Assembly (NCBI GenBank): GCA_029641185.1
Contig: JAPWGK010000001.1
Coordinates: 322,501-386,500 of the forward strand
Length of the DNA: 64,000 bases
Reading direction: 5' to 3'
From: Pseudofabraea citricarpa
Taxonomy: Eukaryota > Ascomycota > Leotiomycetes > Helotiales > Dermateaceae
A model generated the notes under the pieces. That model had not been told where the DNA came from. It saw only the letters and a program-made list of their open reading frames with translations, and searched no databases. Positions 1-11,572 of this stretch are shown one piece after another (position 1 is the first letter of the stretch; every line of letters begins with the position of its first letter). A program made the translations under genes and the position numbers.

Positions 1-591
1 GCACAAGCCAGCATCCAATACCCTAACCAACCACCCATGTCCTGTATCCCAATTCCCATATTCCCATGCCCAACCCCATCTTTATATAAGAAAAAAACAT
101 GAACCAGAGACTAGGTAACAGGACGGTCGCTTCGCTTATGTAACAGGACGAAGGAAGACAAGATAAGTGCAAAAAGGAAAAATCAATCATGACCAGGCAC
201 GGAAAAGAGATGAGACAGATAGAGATAAACAGTTAGAAAAACATTCGTGTGTACGTCTACGTCTTTGATATATGACCCTATCAAGGCCGTGACCCGATTG
301 ACGGATAGGATAGGTAAGGTAGGTAGATCAGGTAATACCAGAAAAAGGAAATTGTAAAAAAAGAAAAGAAGGAGCTTAATAAAACCCCTCCTCAAATCGG
401 TATCATCTCATAACAGACAGTAAAAGAATTGAAAAAAGGGAAGAAGAGAAACAATGACGCGAGAATTATACACAAAAAAACAGAGGGGGGAACCCTTCCC
501 TCCCTTTGATTTTCCTCTTTTATTTACACCGGTTAATGATAAAGCAAAACGCCCAAGCTCTATAACTTTTTCTTCACGAGGCATGGGTGCC
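1..591. other. 3' flank of the GPCR-like gene, no gene seen
   Basis: AT-rich, UTR-like sequence downstream of the minus-strand receptor gene. It holds short A-runs and GGTAGGTA-type low-complexity sequence near 310-335. The open frames here have no family features and I treat them as chance. Confidence 0.5.
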
Positions 592-2772
592 TCATATCCA
601 CTCTTTGACGTCCTCTTTCTTGATTGCTCGGCCTGAGTTGGACCGTGCTGGAGGAGGTGGTGATCGGAGACCACGATCACTACGAGTAGATGTAGAGTCT
701 GAGCGTTGGGGTTGAGACGCGGTGGAATTATTTCTTAGAGGAGATGGCTTCTTGCTTGCTTCGGGACTGTATACTGTCGGACTTAAAATTGTTTGAGATG
801 AACTGAGTCTCTTAATTTCTGGTGTGAGTACCCGTGGTGTAGGCGGTAATGTTTTCATCCTGATATCACGCTCGGGTGATGATGACTCGGGTGTTGGTGA
901 CTCGGGTGATGTCACTGAAGCAGGACTTGGTATCGGTCGTAGCGGCGACCGTGCTGGAAGGTGTGCTGAGAGATTTTGTGTTTGGATTTGGAGTGTTGAA
1001 GGTGCGACTCGCTTGCCTGGAGCGCTGTAGGTTGTAGAAGGTAATGGCAGGTCGAGAATCTCATCTTGCGAGGGCATTGGGGCATGAGATAATCGGAGAC
1101 CAATCTGGACGGTTGCTGATGAGGCAATGGTGTTCATCGATGAATCCCTTCTATGTCTTGAGCCACCTGGGAAGTGAATGACCGGCGGTGGTACCAAGTC
1201 ACTGATATCGTAGATGGATTCAGTCGGTCTCGAAGGAGACATGGTTGGGCTCATAACGTCGCTGGGGAAAATGGAATACGAGGTTGATTGTTTGCGTGGT
1301 CGGGAGGGTGATGTGAGTGGAGATGCAGCAGATCTCGATGATCCAGCTCTGGGGTCTGGAATAGCGGCCAAGGCGGATCCCATAGTACCAATATGTTCGA
1401 CAGCGTTCGATGACAGGGGATTGTACTTGGAGATAGGTGCTTTGAAGTCGGGACTTGGGAGCGGTGCCAAACTGATTATTCTTCCCTTCTCGCCTATTGA
1501 GCTCCTTCTACTCTCTGCCATTGACATCGCAGTCAATCCCCTTCTGCTCTCTCCCCTCAACTCATGGGGTTCTTCGATTGGGTGTCGTAATGCGTGACCG
1601 AATGCCAATTCGTTTGGTCCCCAGATTCTGATCTCTTGCTTATTTCGATCCATAAATTTGCTCTTTGGCCCGAAAGAAGTGTTTGCTGTGTTCGATCGGA
1701 GAAAGAGTTGAAGAAGGCCTGTCATTAATCCAGACAGGTTTAAGACAACAGTCGCCATCATTGCTGTCTTTAGATTACCATTACCAATCGTTTGCGAGAC
1801 GAAGTATGGGATAACAAATGCCTAATCGAGTCAGTGGCTATAGTTGGATCGAGCCGAATTAAGACTTACCATTGACACAAGACCAAGAACAAGGTAGTAT
1901 ACCATTCTTGATGCGGCAATTCGTTGATCCTCCTCGACCATTGATGCACTCGATAATCTAATGAAGATTGTGAGGGCACTAACGGCCATTATTCCAGCGC
2001 TTGTTGATAAAAGTATAAGTCCAAGTTCCCCATATCTTGAAATAAACCAGACTAGTGACGCAAAGCACCCTTCCTGTTGCGGGTTGACATGAGATGGCAC
2101 CCAGGTCCCAATCAACATCAAGATGATGACCGAAATACAGATTGTCACGTCATATTTTCCTCGGGGTTGGAAGGGTATCCTCTTGAGTGATCGAATGGCG
2201 CACTCGAGTCCAAAAACTAGCTGTATATACGGAACGATGAAGAGAGCTAAGATTGTCAGCTCGTACTATAAGCATTGGAGTATATTCCATACCTGGCCAC
2301 AAGAACTGTGAGACGAGGCCACAGCCAGATTCATTGTGTAACGTCTTGAGACCTGTCCCTTGAACGGCTGCGAATACCAAACCTTGGATGACAATTCCTA
2401 CCGACAGGACCAACGGAAACGTCTCTGCTGGGTGGATTTTCGATACGCAAAATTTGCTATTCCTCATCAGTACAGTGACCTCCCATGAACCATTCCCAAA
2501 ACCTACGATGCCCGAAACTTTGGATTACACCTCTTCGAAGCCCAATAGCAGTCGTAGAGGATACTGAGAGCGGTTGTAAATGATGCCAGTACATTAAATG
2601 CGGCCAAGATGATAGTCGACGTCCGGACTGACTTGCTCTCGGCAAAGACCAGCTGTTGAATTAAACCCAACGTCACATCTGAGTCCGTCGCAGCCGCCGC
2701 TGCCTGTGCCTGATAAGTCGATGTCCCATTCAGACCACGCGGCGCCAACAAAAACCTCGCCGAAATCCCCAT
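592..2772 (-). CDS. Seven-transmembrane GPCR-like membrane protein with a long Ser/Pro-rich tail
   Basis: Four exons fit: 2507-2772, 2293-2456, 1870-2246 and 592-1821. The introns are 50, 46 and 48 bp with GT..AG ends, and the sum gives 678 aa. The start is the ATG at 2772, because the open frame upstream of it begins only with TTG. Seven hydrophobic segments follow in order: one near residues 51-73, three across exons 2-3 (the third contains LWPALFIVPYIQLVFGLE), two more in exon 3 and the last at the start of exon 4. A cytoplasmic-type tail of about 380 residues follows, rich in Ser, Pro, Thr and Arg, with many S-P and R-x-x-S sites suited to phosphorylation. Topology and length fit fungal G-protein-coupled receptor-like proteins; MG00532-type class is possible but I cannot assign a class or ligand. 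The sequence upstream is a very long gene-free region. Confidence 0.75.
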
Positions 2773-5700
2773 GGTGCATCCAACCTCTTGATCCAAGTGA
2801 TGTAGGCAGCGAGCCGGGGCGTTGCCGTACGTGGTATTATTAAGTCATGAAGATCGAGTGTTGATGTATCGAGGGAAGTAGGTGTAGAAGGCGGTGGTGT
2901 GAGAGGAAGAGGCTTAGGTTGTATGAAAAAAGGTCAATGAGTGACACGCACCGATAGGCCAGTACCGTGCAAGAAGCAAAGATGAAACAAGAATCTGAGC
3001 CAGCAGTAGTAAAGGGATCAACCACGAATCGAAAGGGACTGCAACGACAAACCGACCGACAGCAAGAAATCAAAAGAATGTCGAGGCACCAGAGAAAAAA
3101 GCGCTATTGGAATGCATGAAGTATAAGAAAGAAATCCCGGCGTGCTTCACGGAGGTTGGCGCACGACAAGAATGGTCAGCGCGCGGATTCGATGAATCCG
3201 CCGAACCAGGTTCGTCCTTGAGTGGGTGGGGGAGCCGTACTCAGGGAGTTGGGGAAAACCTCCGCCGCCACTGGACGTCGGTTTCAAGGCGGATTGTGTG
3301 GACCGCTGCAGAAGGGTTGCTCGCAGGCAGGATCAAACCTTGGGCAAATCACTCTATCTGGATCTGGCCGCACAGGACAGTACCGACTCCAGCATACCGA
3401 CCTGCAGACACTGCCAGACAGGTATCCGTCACCGGCCCTGGGCTCACCTCGGGCGACGACGTCGACTCGTGCTGGGGGCGACTGGGCCTGAATGGACCTG
3501 ACTGAGGTCATTGCCCGATGCCATGTGCACAGTAGTGCACAACAGCCAGGGTGGGCAGCGGGTCCTTGACATTGCAAGTCTGAAGGCATTGATGAGGCAC
3601 GTTGGAGGTTTCGACGTCGTCGCAGATGCTCGCTTGTGCCCCTGCACACCGGGTCAAAGCTTAGCATGGCGGTCCCAAGAGAAGAGAGCCCTCCAGGCCA
3701 GAGAGTTCATGCCAGGCTGGTGACGAACCAGTGAGAGGGCAGCGAAGCATGCAGAAGGAGGACGTCGACTTCCATGATCCCAGGACGGGCGACGAGATAG
3801 TGGCCATCACAAGTCTTGTGCAGCTCTGCACAATGCCTTTGATTGCCGGAAGTCGGGTCGCACCGCACGAGCCGGATGATGGCCCGTCAGACAGTACAGA
3901 GAGCTCCATCCCATATTCTTGTTGTACAGACTCCAGAACGTGGTGCTGTGCTGTGTGTGGTAGAGGCTGTGGTTTAGGGGTCCAGAGCCACTCATACAGC
4001 TCTGTCGTACCGTATCGGTACCGTAGGCGATCATTCCTCCTCGCCAAACCGTCAGAACGTTGGCTGTACTGTACAGAACGGCATTGAAACAAACGGGCAA
4101 TACGACCCCCACAGAAACGAGCAATCTTCACCAGCATCATCTCGAGGCCGGCCCATCTCAGTGCCACCTCAGGCAGTACGTACTTGGTTTGCTCTCTGCA
4201 TCCTGCGGCCACAATGGCTTGATCTGGGCAGGCGGATTGTGCAGCGCGGTGCTCTCGAGTCTCGACTCTCCACCCTCAACGGTGGTTGTCGCACGTAGGG
4301 TGTGCTGGTGAACCATTGGCGGAAGGGGAAAGTTCGTCCAGTCTGTGATAACGCTCGAGGGTTTGGTCTGTTCTCTCATCGCGGACATGGATGATGGACG
4401 TGGTCTTGGTAGTGGCGCTGGCCCTGACGCTGCTAGAGTCTCACAAGAGAGGATGAAACTTACTGGCGGAGAACATCGCTGGACAGGCCCTGGCACAGGC
4501 AAGAAACAAGTGACGACGAAGTCCGTTACTCGATCCTCACAATGGCCTCATGATGAAAGACAACGACGACGCGTTTTTTGCTCGAGTCTGCGCATATGTA
4601 ACGAGGTTACGTTAAAGGACGGTTGACGTTGAGAGACGTCGTCCAGCTGGTGAAGTTGAAAGAAGGTTAATTGTTGATGACGACGGCTAAGACACCAACA
4701 CCAACTCAAAACCTCGCTTTCCTCGGCGGGAGAGGGCCGCACGTGATCTTCCTGCCTGTCTGCCTGGGTCTCTTCACAATGTTCATATCATTCATTCATG
4801 TCTACTACACTACATCCCAGAGCCCTGCACAACACAACACACAACACCACCACCACCACCACTGCGGTGGACCTGCTGTAACTATGTCCACATACCACTG
4901 GCCAGGCAAGAAACTTCGAAACTCGACTTGGCTCTGGCACCCCAAAAATACTGAACAAGTCGCAATCCCGTCTTGACTTTGTTTGCATCGCCCGTCCAAA
5001 CACTCACTCACTGGCTGAGAGCAGCATGAAGCCAATTCCAATTGCAATCACAGCCCAGCTAGCTACCAGCTTCGCCCACCTCCATCAGCTTGACTAGTTC
5101 TACTCAATCTCATACCGACAGCTTCACCACACACCTCAGCTTGCTCTGGTCTTTTGCACGGTCTGAACCTTGAACGAACGCCTCTAGTGCCACCTTCACA
5201 CGTCCACAGCCACCTCCAGCTTGCTAATTTATGCAGGGCTCGATTTACCTTCCAGGGTCAGACTGCGAATCCTCCTTGGTCGTCTTGTGCACTCTCTACA
5301 CTGCTGCACTACTGCACAAAACCCTCCCGGGGATATCTCGCACGCCTCTTGAGCTGAACTCTGTTGTGCAAACTCGACCAGCCCAAGACTCGCAAAATGG
5401 ACGTTTCGTGGGCCACTCAGGAGGGCCCGCCAACCCCAGGGTTCTCTTAAGTTGCACGACTAGTTGCAAACTGATACCGGGAATCTATTCATATCTTCCT
5501 TCGTGCGTCTTTTGTGCAAAGGTTCACAGGCTGCAAAAGAATTCTCCGTCGACATCGTCTGATCTATGAGGTTTTGACACGGGCCCCAGTCTCTTTCGTA
5601 TCTCTTCGGCTCAGCACCCTCTTTTTGGCAATTACCGCCGGCTAGCTTTCTTCCACCATCTTTGCCCTTCATCCCCTTAAGGTTATCTTCCCCCCTCGAG

Positions 5701-8700
5701 TCCTGCAATTTCCTTCCCGCCCTGGATCCCGTGGAATCTTTTGTTCTGATGCCATCACCACAATTAAATAAAAAAACAAGCTCAGCGTTCCTGACCTCCA
5801 GGTTTCGGTACTCGGCCAGACGCCGTACCGCATGATCAAATAGATTTGATTGTTCGGGGATTAATATATTTGAGCTGGATGCGTCCCAAGGGCCTTAATA
5901 TATTGATTTCGCGCAAGGGCAGCAGCAGGAGGGGAGGCATTTTCTTGTCATGAGTCCGTGTGTGGTGCTTGACTTGGATAGATTCCCGACCGGCGAAAGA
6001 AAGAGGGAAGAAGAAAACGTGCAGTTTATTCCGCACAGCAATGTCTTTTTCTAGGTGTCACCGACACATATTGTCTCAGTACCCAAAGGAAGTAAAGAGG
6101 CGGCTTACTAAATCAATCTATTGAGCACGACTTTGCGATGTTCTCGAGCACCAGCCCAAAAATAAATCCGATGAGATAAATTAAAAATCTCACACGTCCG
6201 CAGGCACGGCAAGAACCGCGATTTACAACTGTGCATTTGACATGTGCAGGTACAGACAGAAGCGATAAGTCCGAACAACGACAAAGCTGGCCATGAATAG
6301 CTTCCATGCATACCAAGTCAAAGTCCGTAAATCTTGATCATTTGTGATGAAGGAAATTAAACAATGAACTCGACATCCTTCGACCGAGGAAGCATCCTTT
6401 CACAAAAGTTATCTCTTCACGTGGGTATGTATGGTACTGTACCCTCCTCAGCTCCTCTCCTCTCCGATCATCCGGACGATGCGATGCTTGCCCGATTCGT
6501 GATGTGACACACAAAGACCGTTGCGAAGTACGTGCATTCGGCTGGGCGAGGTTTGGGTGTGTGTTGATCGGGAGCATTTGAGTTGGAAGGATGAGACGAG
6601 ACGGACGAGAGATACCGAGCACTGAGGCATCAACCAGCACACGAAGACCAGAACACGATAAGGATCCTTCTCGTTGTTCGGGAGGATTTCCTGTATGCTG
6701 AAAAGTGCTTGACTTTCTCAAAAAGGTAGTCGGCATCCCCAATCTTAATTGCTGCTCTACCTCTCTGGGTGCATTGTGGTCCTCGCGTCGTTCTCGCAAA
6801 TTGCATACGCAATTAACCTACTTGATCCTACTTTTCGTAGACTGCGAGTACCTGTTCGGGATTTTCTGAGTCTCCCAGAACCCGATGCGGTATCCGTACT
6901 CTCGAATCTCGATGGATGGATGCACATCGATTGATAATTATGTCCTGATGTTCCACAGTTCCTAGTGGAGCATGGAACGTGGAGCCAGAGCCAGAGCGAG
7001 CAGACATAGCCATAGCCCAGCCAAGCGAAAAGACAGAGTCACATCGCAGCGTACCATAGAACAGAATAATCATAAACCTTGGCTCGACTCTGCAGCATCT
7101 TAACAGAACAGCACAGCCAGCACGACGATGAGTTGAAACAAAAACTCGCCCTGCTGTCGGATGGTTTTGTGTTTTGCAGGTGGTCTTGCCCAGCCCAGCC
7201 CAGCCCAGCCCAGCCGCGTACCAAAAACCGGAGAACAAGACAAGGACTTGCGAATACCACCAAAACATGGGATCAGACACGACGACAATCCATCGAGAGA
7301 AGCTTGCGAAAATTCTGGTGGGTGTGGGGGAGAGACATAACACAACTTAATACAAATCGCCACACAGACGCACACGCCGATTTCATCGATGGCAAGCGAT
7401 AGGTAGGTTGCTCTCCGTCGGAGGAATTCGTGGCCGATTTTGACACACGACCCTCAGAACACCAAATATATTATTTTTATATTAATAACAACTCTTTAAG
7501 TCCTTTTATAATAATAGTAAATCAGGAAATGGTTATCTTGGTATACTACTAGATTATATAAGTATATAAGACTTGAAAATCAAATAATAACGTATTAGAT
7601 TATAAGTGTATTCTCTTTTTGGTATTCTAAGCTCGCTTGTCAAAATCGGCCACGAATTTCTCCGACGGAGAGGTAGGTTGGTAACTCTCTCGCTCGCTGG
7701 CTCGCTTCGTCCTCGCTTGAAACAAAACATAATCCGGACCTTGAGATGGAGGAGCGGAAGGGCAATGCAATAGAAATGGTCTGAAGATGAAGAGACGGTT
7801 TATTTTTCTTGGTCTGCTCGTGCTACCAATACTGCAGCACACGTTGGCGCTTTGCTCTTTGCGAGTGGAGCGCAACAGATCGTTCGGTATCGGTGGATCG
7901 CAAAAACAAAAACGGTCGTCTGAGGTGGATGAGCCGTGTTTTTGTTCGAGAATAATGAAATGAGGTCTTTGATTCCTTGAATCTGCGCCTGCCTCATCGC
8001 TCCAGCTGGGGTACAGTCGCAACGCTAAGGCAAGCAATAAATCTACGAAATACTGTACCGTCGCAACGTGGTATCGTCCCTCTCTTTCTTTCTGGTTTCT
8101 GTCTCTCTCTCGCTGTGCCAAGTTTCGATGCAAGACATCCTATCTCTTCCTTTGTTTCTAGAAGGAAGGGAAAAGGGGGGGACTCGTAATCCGGCACTTA
8201 CGTTACAGCACAGCTAGTTCTCTTTTTTTCTTGTTCTTACACTCTTTCATCTGGAATGAACCATGGTATCGGGTGGTCACTCATAATACTAATCACGGTC
8301 GGTCGATCGGACGTGAGGGATTAATAAGTGAACACATATTATATGGACTACTGTATAAGGTGAGAATGTCAGTGACACTGACTCAGTGGATATATTTCTT
8401 TGATTTAATTCTCTCTCTATGGGGAACTGGGATAGGTACTGTAGGATAGCGAGCAGTGCGAACGGGTATGCGATTAACTTTCTCTCCCGCCCTGAGCCTG
8501 AGTCAGTCAGTCTATCTGTCTGTCTGCCTGTCTGTCTGTCTGCGGCTGCAGGTGCAACCAGTCGCAATTCAACACTAAATAGGACAATAGAAGAACTCTC
8601 TTCGTTCACGATCGGATGTTTTCAGCGACTTGACCTGCTCATCTCTCCATTGTTCTTTTGCGAAACCAGCTCGTCGATGTTCATAGCATAAGCTACCCGT

Positions 8701-9492
8701 CTATACCCGGGCCGGGGAAGTGAATCTTAATTAAAGGCAGGGAATTAATGAGTGGGATACTTCTGATCAGCCCGTGATACTGCTGCGAGTCGTTGGGCGT
8801 TGCGGACGTGAACATCTTGACTGTGCTTGTACCGTACGATACAAACATCTTGCTCGTCGCATTGCAATTGGGCGAAAAGTGGGCTTGTATCGGATTACCT
8901 GGAGCCAGCTGGGGCTGCGGGTTCTCTAAAAATAAGTGCCACTCGCTCGCTGACTTTGCGCTGCTCAGAGCTGAAAAAACAAGGAAGTCACGTTCCATGT
9001 ACTCTGTACAGTCGCGAACCTCACATTCAGCATACCGCATTCGGAATACCAGCCGTACTCTCATCTACCGCTCTTCAATTTTTGGGGGGGTAGATTGCGG
9101 GGGGCGAGGGGGAAGAAAACAAGAATATGTCAAACCTTTTTATGTATTTTTATCTCGTGTCCCCGAACGTCTGGCTGATTCCGTGCGTGCGTGCGTGCGA
9201 GCGAGCGAGACTGCCTTGCCAAAGAAAGAGACGGTATAAGCAAACTTCATCTTATTTTTCGAGAGAGATAAGTAAGCAGACTTTGATATCAGGGTCCTTA
9301 GACAGATGCCCATATAGGCCTTTATATTTAGCTTAAAGTTTTTGCAAGCCTTGGATAAGAAGAAAGAAGAAAACAAGATTTCCAGGCGAGGCTATTATTG
9401 GCGCGGAGGCGAACAAATCTTTTCCTTGGTTTTCTTGCTCGAAGTATATAAGAACTCGAGATGGATTTATATACCTGGATATATGATATCTG
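2773..9492. other. 6.7-kb gene-poor interval
   Basis: No credible coding gene was found on either strand. Open frames are short, overlap in several frames, have shadow-like composition and do not join through plausible introns. It holds a CAC run at 4848-4860, a GCCCA-type tandem repeat at 7191-7214, the MITE at 7411-7672, TGTC repeats at 8510-8543 and GTGC/GAGC repeats at 9183-9208. It lies 5' of the receptor-like gene and may carry its regulatory DNA or noncoding transcripts; that is inference. Confidence 0.5.
7403..7680. mobile_element. MITE (nonautonomous DNA transposon) with 8-bp target-site duplication
   Basis: The element spans 7411-7672 (262 bp). Its ends are inverted repeats: the outer 35 bases match with one mismatch (both begin CTCTCCGTCGGAG and run to GGCCGATTTTGACA), and a weaker match continues for about 20 more bases, to ACACCAAA on the left and ATACCAAA on the right. 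The 8-bp direct repeat GTAGGTTG flanks it at 7403-7410 and 7673-7680, as expected for a target-site duplication. The core, about 7465-7620, is very AT-rich and has no open frame. An 8-bp duplication suits hAT elements and the long ends recall Mutator-like elements, so the superfamily is open. Confidence 0.88.
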
Positions 9493-9735
9493 CTATGTTA
9501 AGGCTGATGTGAGTTCTTGATTCTCTGACTTTGCTTTTGCTTTTCTGTTTTTATCTTTTTTGGATTCTTTTTTGGATTTGGGCGAAATATCGATTACCAG
9601 GGCTTGTTTCACGTCCAAGAAATCGAAGGGGGAAAACATGTCTTTCGATTTGGAGTATGGCTCTGGATCTCTTGGGATCGGTGGCCAGATAGACTTGCAA
9701 CTAAATAGAAGAAGATGTTTTATTTTTATTTTCAA
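9493..9735 (-). other. Orphan open frame, possible terminal exon or gene relic
   Basis: An 80-codon frame follows a TTTCAG and then a TTTAG acceptor-like site. It contains IWPPIPRDPEPYSKSKD, then FDFLDVKQALVIDI, and ends in a Lys-rich tail. The composition looks protein-like, but there is no convincing upstream exon and no family I recognise. It could be the last exon of the decayed gene at 9872-10354 or an independent remnant. Confidence 0.25.
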
Positions 9736-9871
9736 CTGAAAGTTATTACAGAAGCATAGTTTAAATTCTCAGTTTAACACATACGCTACCATATCGCAGA
9801 TTCTTCCAGCTTGTGGTTTTATGACTAGGTATAAATGCATCAGATATCAAAGACGCTAGTAGAAAGAAACA

Positions 9872-10354
9872 CTAAATTGTCTTCTTGCTAAACCCTTCCT
9901 CCATATCTGTATTATCCATCTCGCTTATGGTCCTCGCTGTGCTCGTCTGGCCACCCTCGACTCACTCTTTTTTCATTCCTATCCTGCCCTTTCGAAAATT
10001 CGATCAGTTCCGTTACTAGATACATGAGTCTTCCAATGTTTTCCAGGAATGGTGGATGGAGTAGGCTCAGCTTCAATCACACCACGCTCGGCAATATGAT
10101 ACGGCCACAGAAGAGGTTGCGTAGGCATAACGTATACCTCATATCGCACTATTCTTCGTCTGGTAATTGATTGTCTTGGCTTATATGTAGGCGGAAGTCA
10201 TGGTTGGTATTGGTAGAGGCATATTAGATTCATATTGCTGGTCATAGAGATGATGAAGCGAACTTGAAATATTCTGCTTCCACTGGTCCATTAAGAAGTT
10301 TCCGTGATTTATGTCAGGTTGTAATTGTAATCTGAGTGTTTGATTGAGAGACAT
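9872..10354 (-). pseudogene. Small decayed gene of unknown function
   Basis: An ATG at 10354 opens a 58-codon frame (begins MSLNQTLRLQLQPD). It stops near 10182, just as a second frame one base off becomes open and reads like protein (contains TQPLLWPYHIAERGVIEAEP), to a stop at 9979. A third stretch back in the first frame runs to a TAG at 9872 (contains EMDNTDMEEGFSKKTI). Start and final stop are in the same frame, 161 codons apart, so two compensating single-base shifts would explain the pattern. A short intron near 10000 is an alternative for the second break (a GTATCT donor exists) but gives only about 40 bp. I do not recognise the family. Confidence 0.35.
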
Positions 10355-11572
10355 GGTTCTTATCTGTTATATTATGAGTATGAATTAGATTCTCAGTTAA
10401 AAAAGCGACGCGTATGAAATGAATTCAAAGTAGTTGAATCTTTTATCTCGCTACAGATTTGACGGATGAGGCATTTTTCTCATTCCAAGTTTCCTCAAGT
10501 TTGAGTATAATTTATCCAAGGAATGTCTTGAGACTAGTTGGCTATAATCACAGCGTATATTGCAAAGTATACAAGTTTCTTTCGGATGCGAAGAGTTGGT
10601 GCAAAAATCATCAATGTCTTTTGTGTCTGAGCGAAAATGGAATACCATCGATATTTCGGTTTGGGCTATGCGCTCTCCTTGTCGAACGGGAACAAATCCT
10701 TCTTATCACTTGATCATGCAGCTTCATTCTAGTCAATCTTCTTGATCAACAACGACAACTAATTTTGAAATTTAGAAGCCGCGATGACAGTCTTCAGCCC
10801 CTGGATCACTTCCTGTTAAGCGAGGAAGGAAATCAGTGAGCAAGGAATCAGGAAACCAGAAGCTAGGAGATCCAAGAATCATCTTAGAAGCCCCCACTCA
10901 AATATTTACTGACATGTGAATATTCAGCGAACTTAAAATAAGCAAAGTCAGACAGGATCGAGATTGAGGATCCGATCACCAAAATTTCTTCATGAAGGCG
11001 CACATGATGACACAGGACTTAACTAGAGATCCGTAAATCCCGCCATATATACACATCTTAATCATACCATGAAAGATGAACAACTAGTTGACTAAATTCA
11101 AGAGATCCTGGTGTCCTTTTCCGTGGGTAATGAAGTCGACCTCCTAGTCATTGGTAGGGAAATCCCTTTGCTCGCCACTTCTACTCCGAGGAGATCTTAT
11201 GAATCAAGAGGATGAAAATCATGTTTAGACCCCAATAGCCCAAATGCCAAAAACTTAAACTACTTTCAAGTACTATTTTCAAACAACAGCAAAATTATCT
11301 CACCACAAAACATTTTTCAGAAGCTGGATTTTAAGGGAGCATTAAAAGAGGTTAATCGGATGACATGATCTTTATTGTCGATACATCAATCAATTGCTGA
11401 TATAACCAGTAAGGTAACTTTCTGTGAACTTCATCCTCAAATATATGATTCTTTGTAGGTCAACCACGAGGCGAGAGAAGTCGTTCCCTTAACATAAATA
11501 CCTAAAGTAAAGACTACTCCTTCTCAATGGGACAAGAATCTTGTGATACATATCCAGAAATTATAGTAAGTA
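10355..11572. other. AT-rich interval with gene remnants
   Basis: Mostly noncoding, downstream of the fasciclin gene. It contains the remnant described at 10759-11180. Open frames near 10450-10745 on both strands have no recognisable features. Confidence 0.4.
10759..11180 (-). pseudogene. Fragmented remnant of an unidentified gene
   Basis: A terminal exon-like piece at 10759-10812 (ends VIQGLKTVIAASKFQN, stop) joins through a 101-bp GT..AG gap to an upstream frame from 10914 to about 11020 (contains EEILVIGSSISILSDFAYF). That frame is cut by a TAA. Further upstream, near 11105-11175, another protein-like piece (contains DFITHGKGHQDLLNLVN) is interrupted by a TAG. All are on the minus strand in consistent order, which suggests a decayed multi-exon gene. 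The family is not recognised. Confidence 0.3.

Noticed and set aside
30..40. CCCTAACC, telomere-like or telomerase template-like
   Set aside because: Only one 8-base match with no tandem copies and no template context.
3107..4212. Overlapping frames of 90-180 codons on both strands
   Set aside because: Several frames are open at once in a GC-rich patch; none has domain-like sequence or joins through introns.
7627..8133. 168-codon minus-strand frame
   Set aside because: It runs into the MITE inverted repeat, has shadow-like composition and no start context or family signal.
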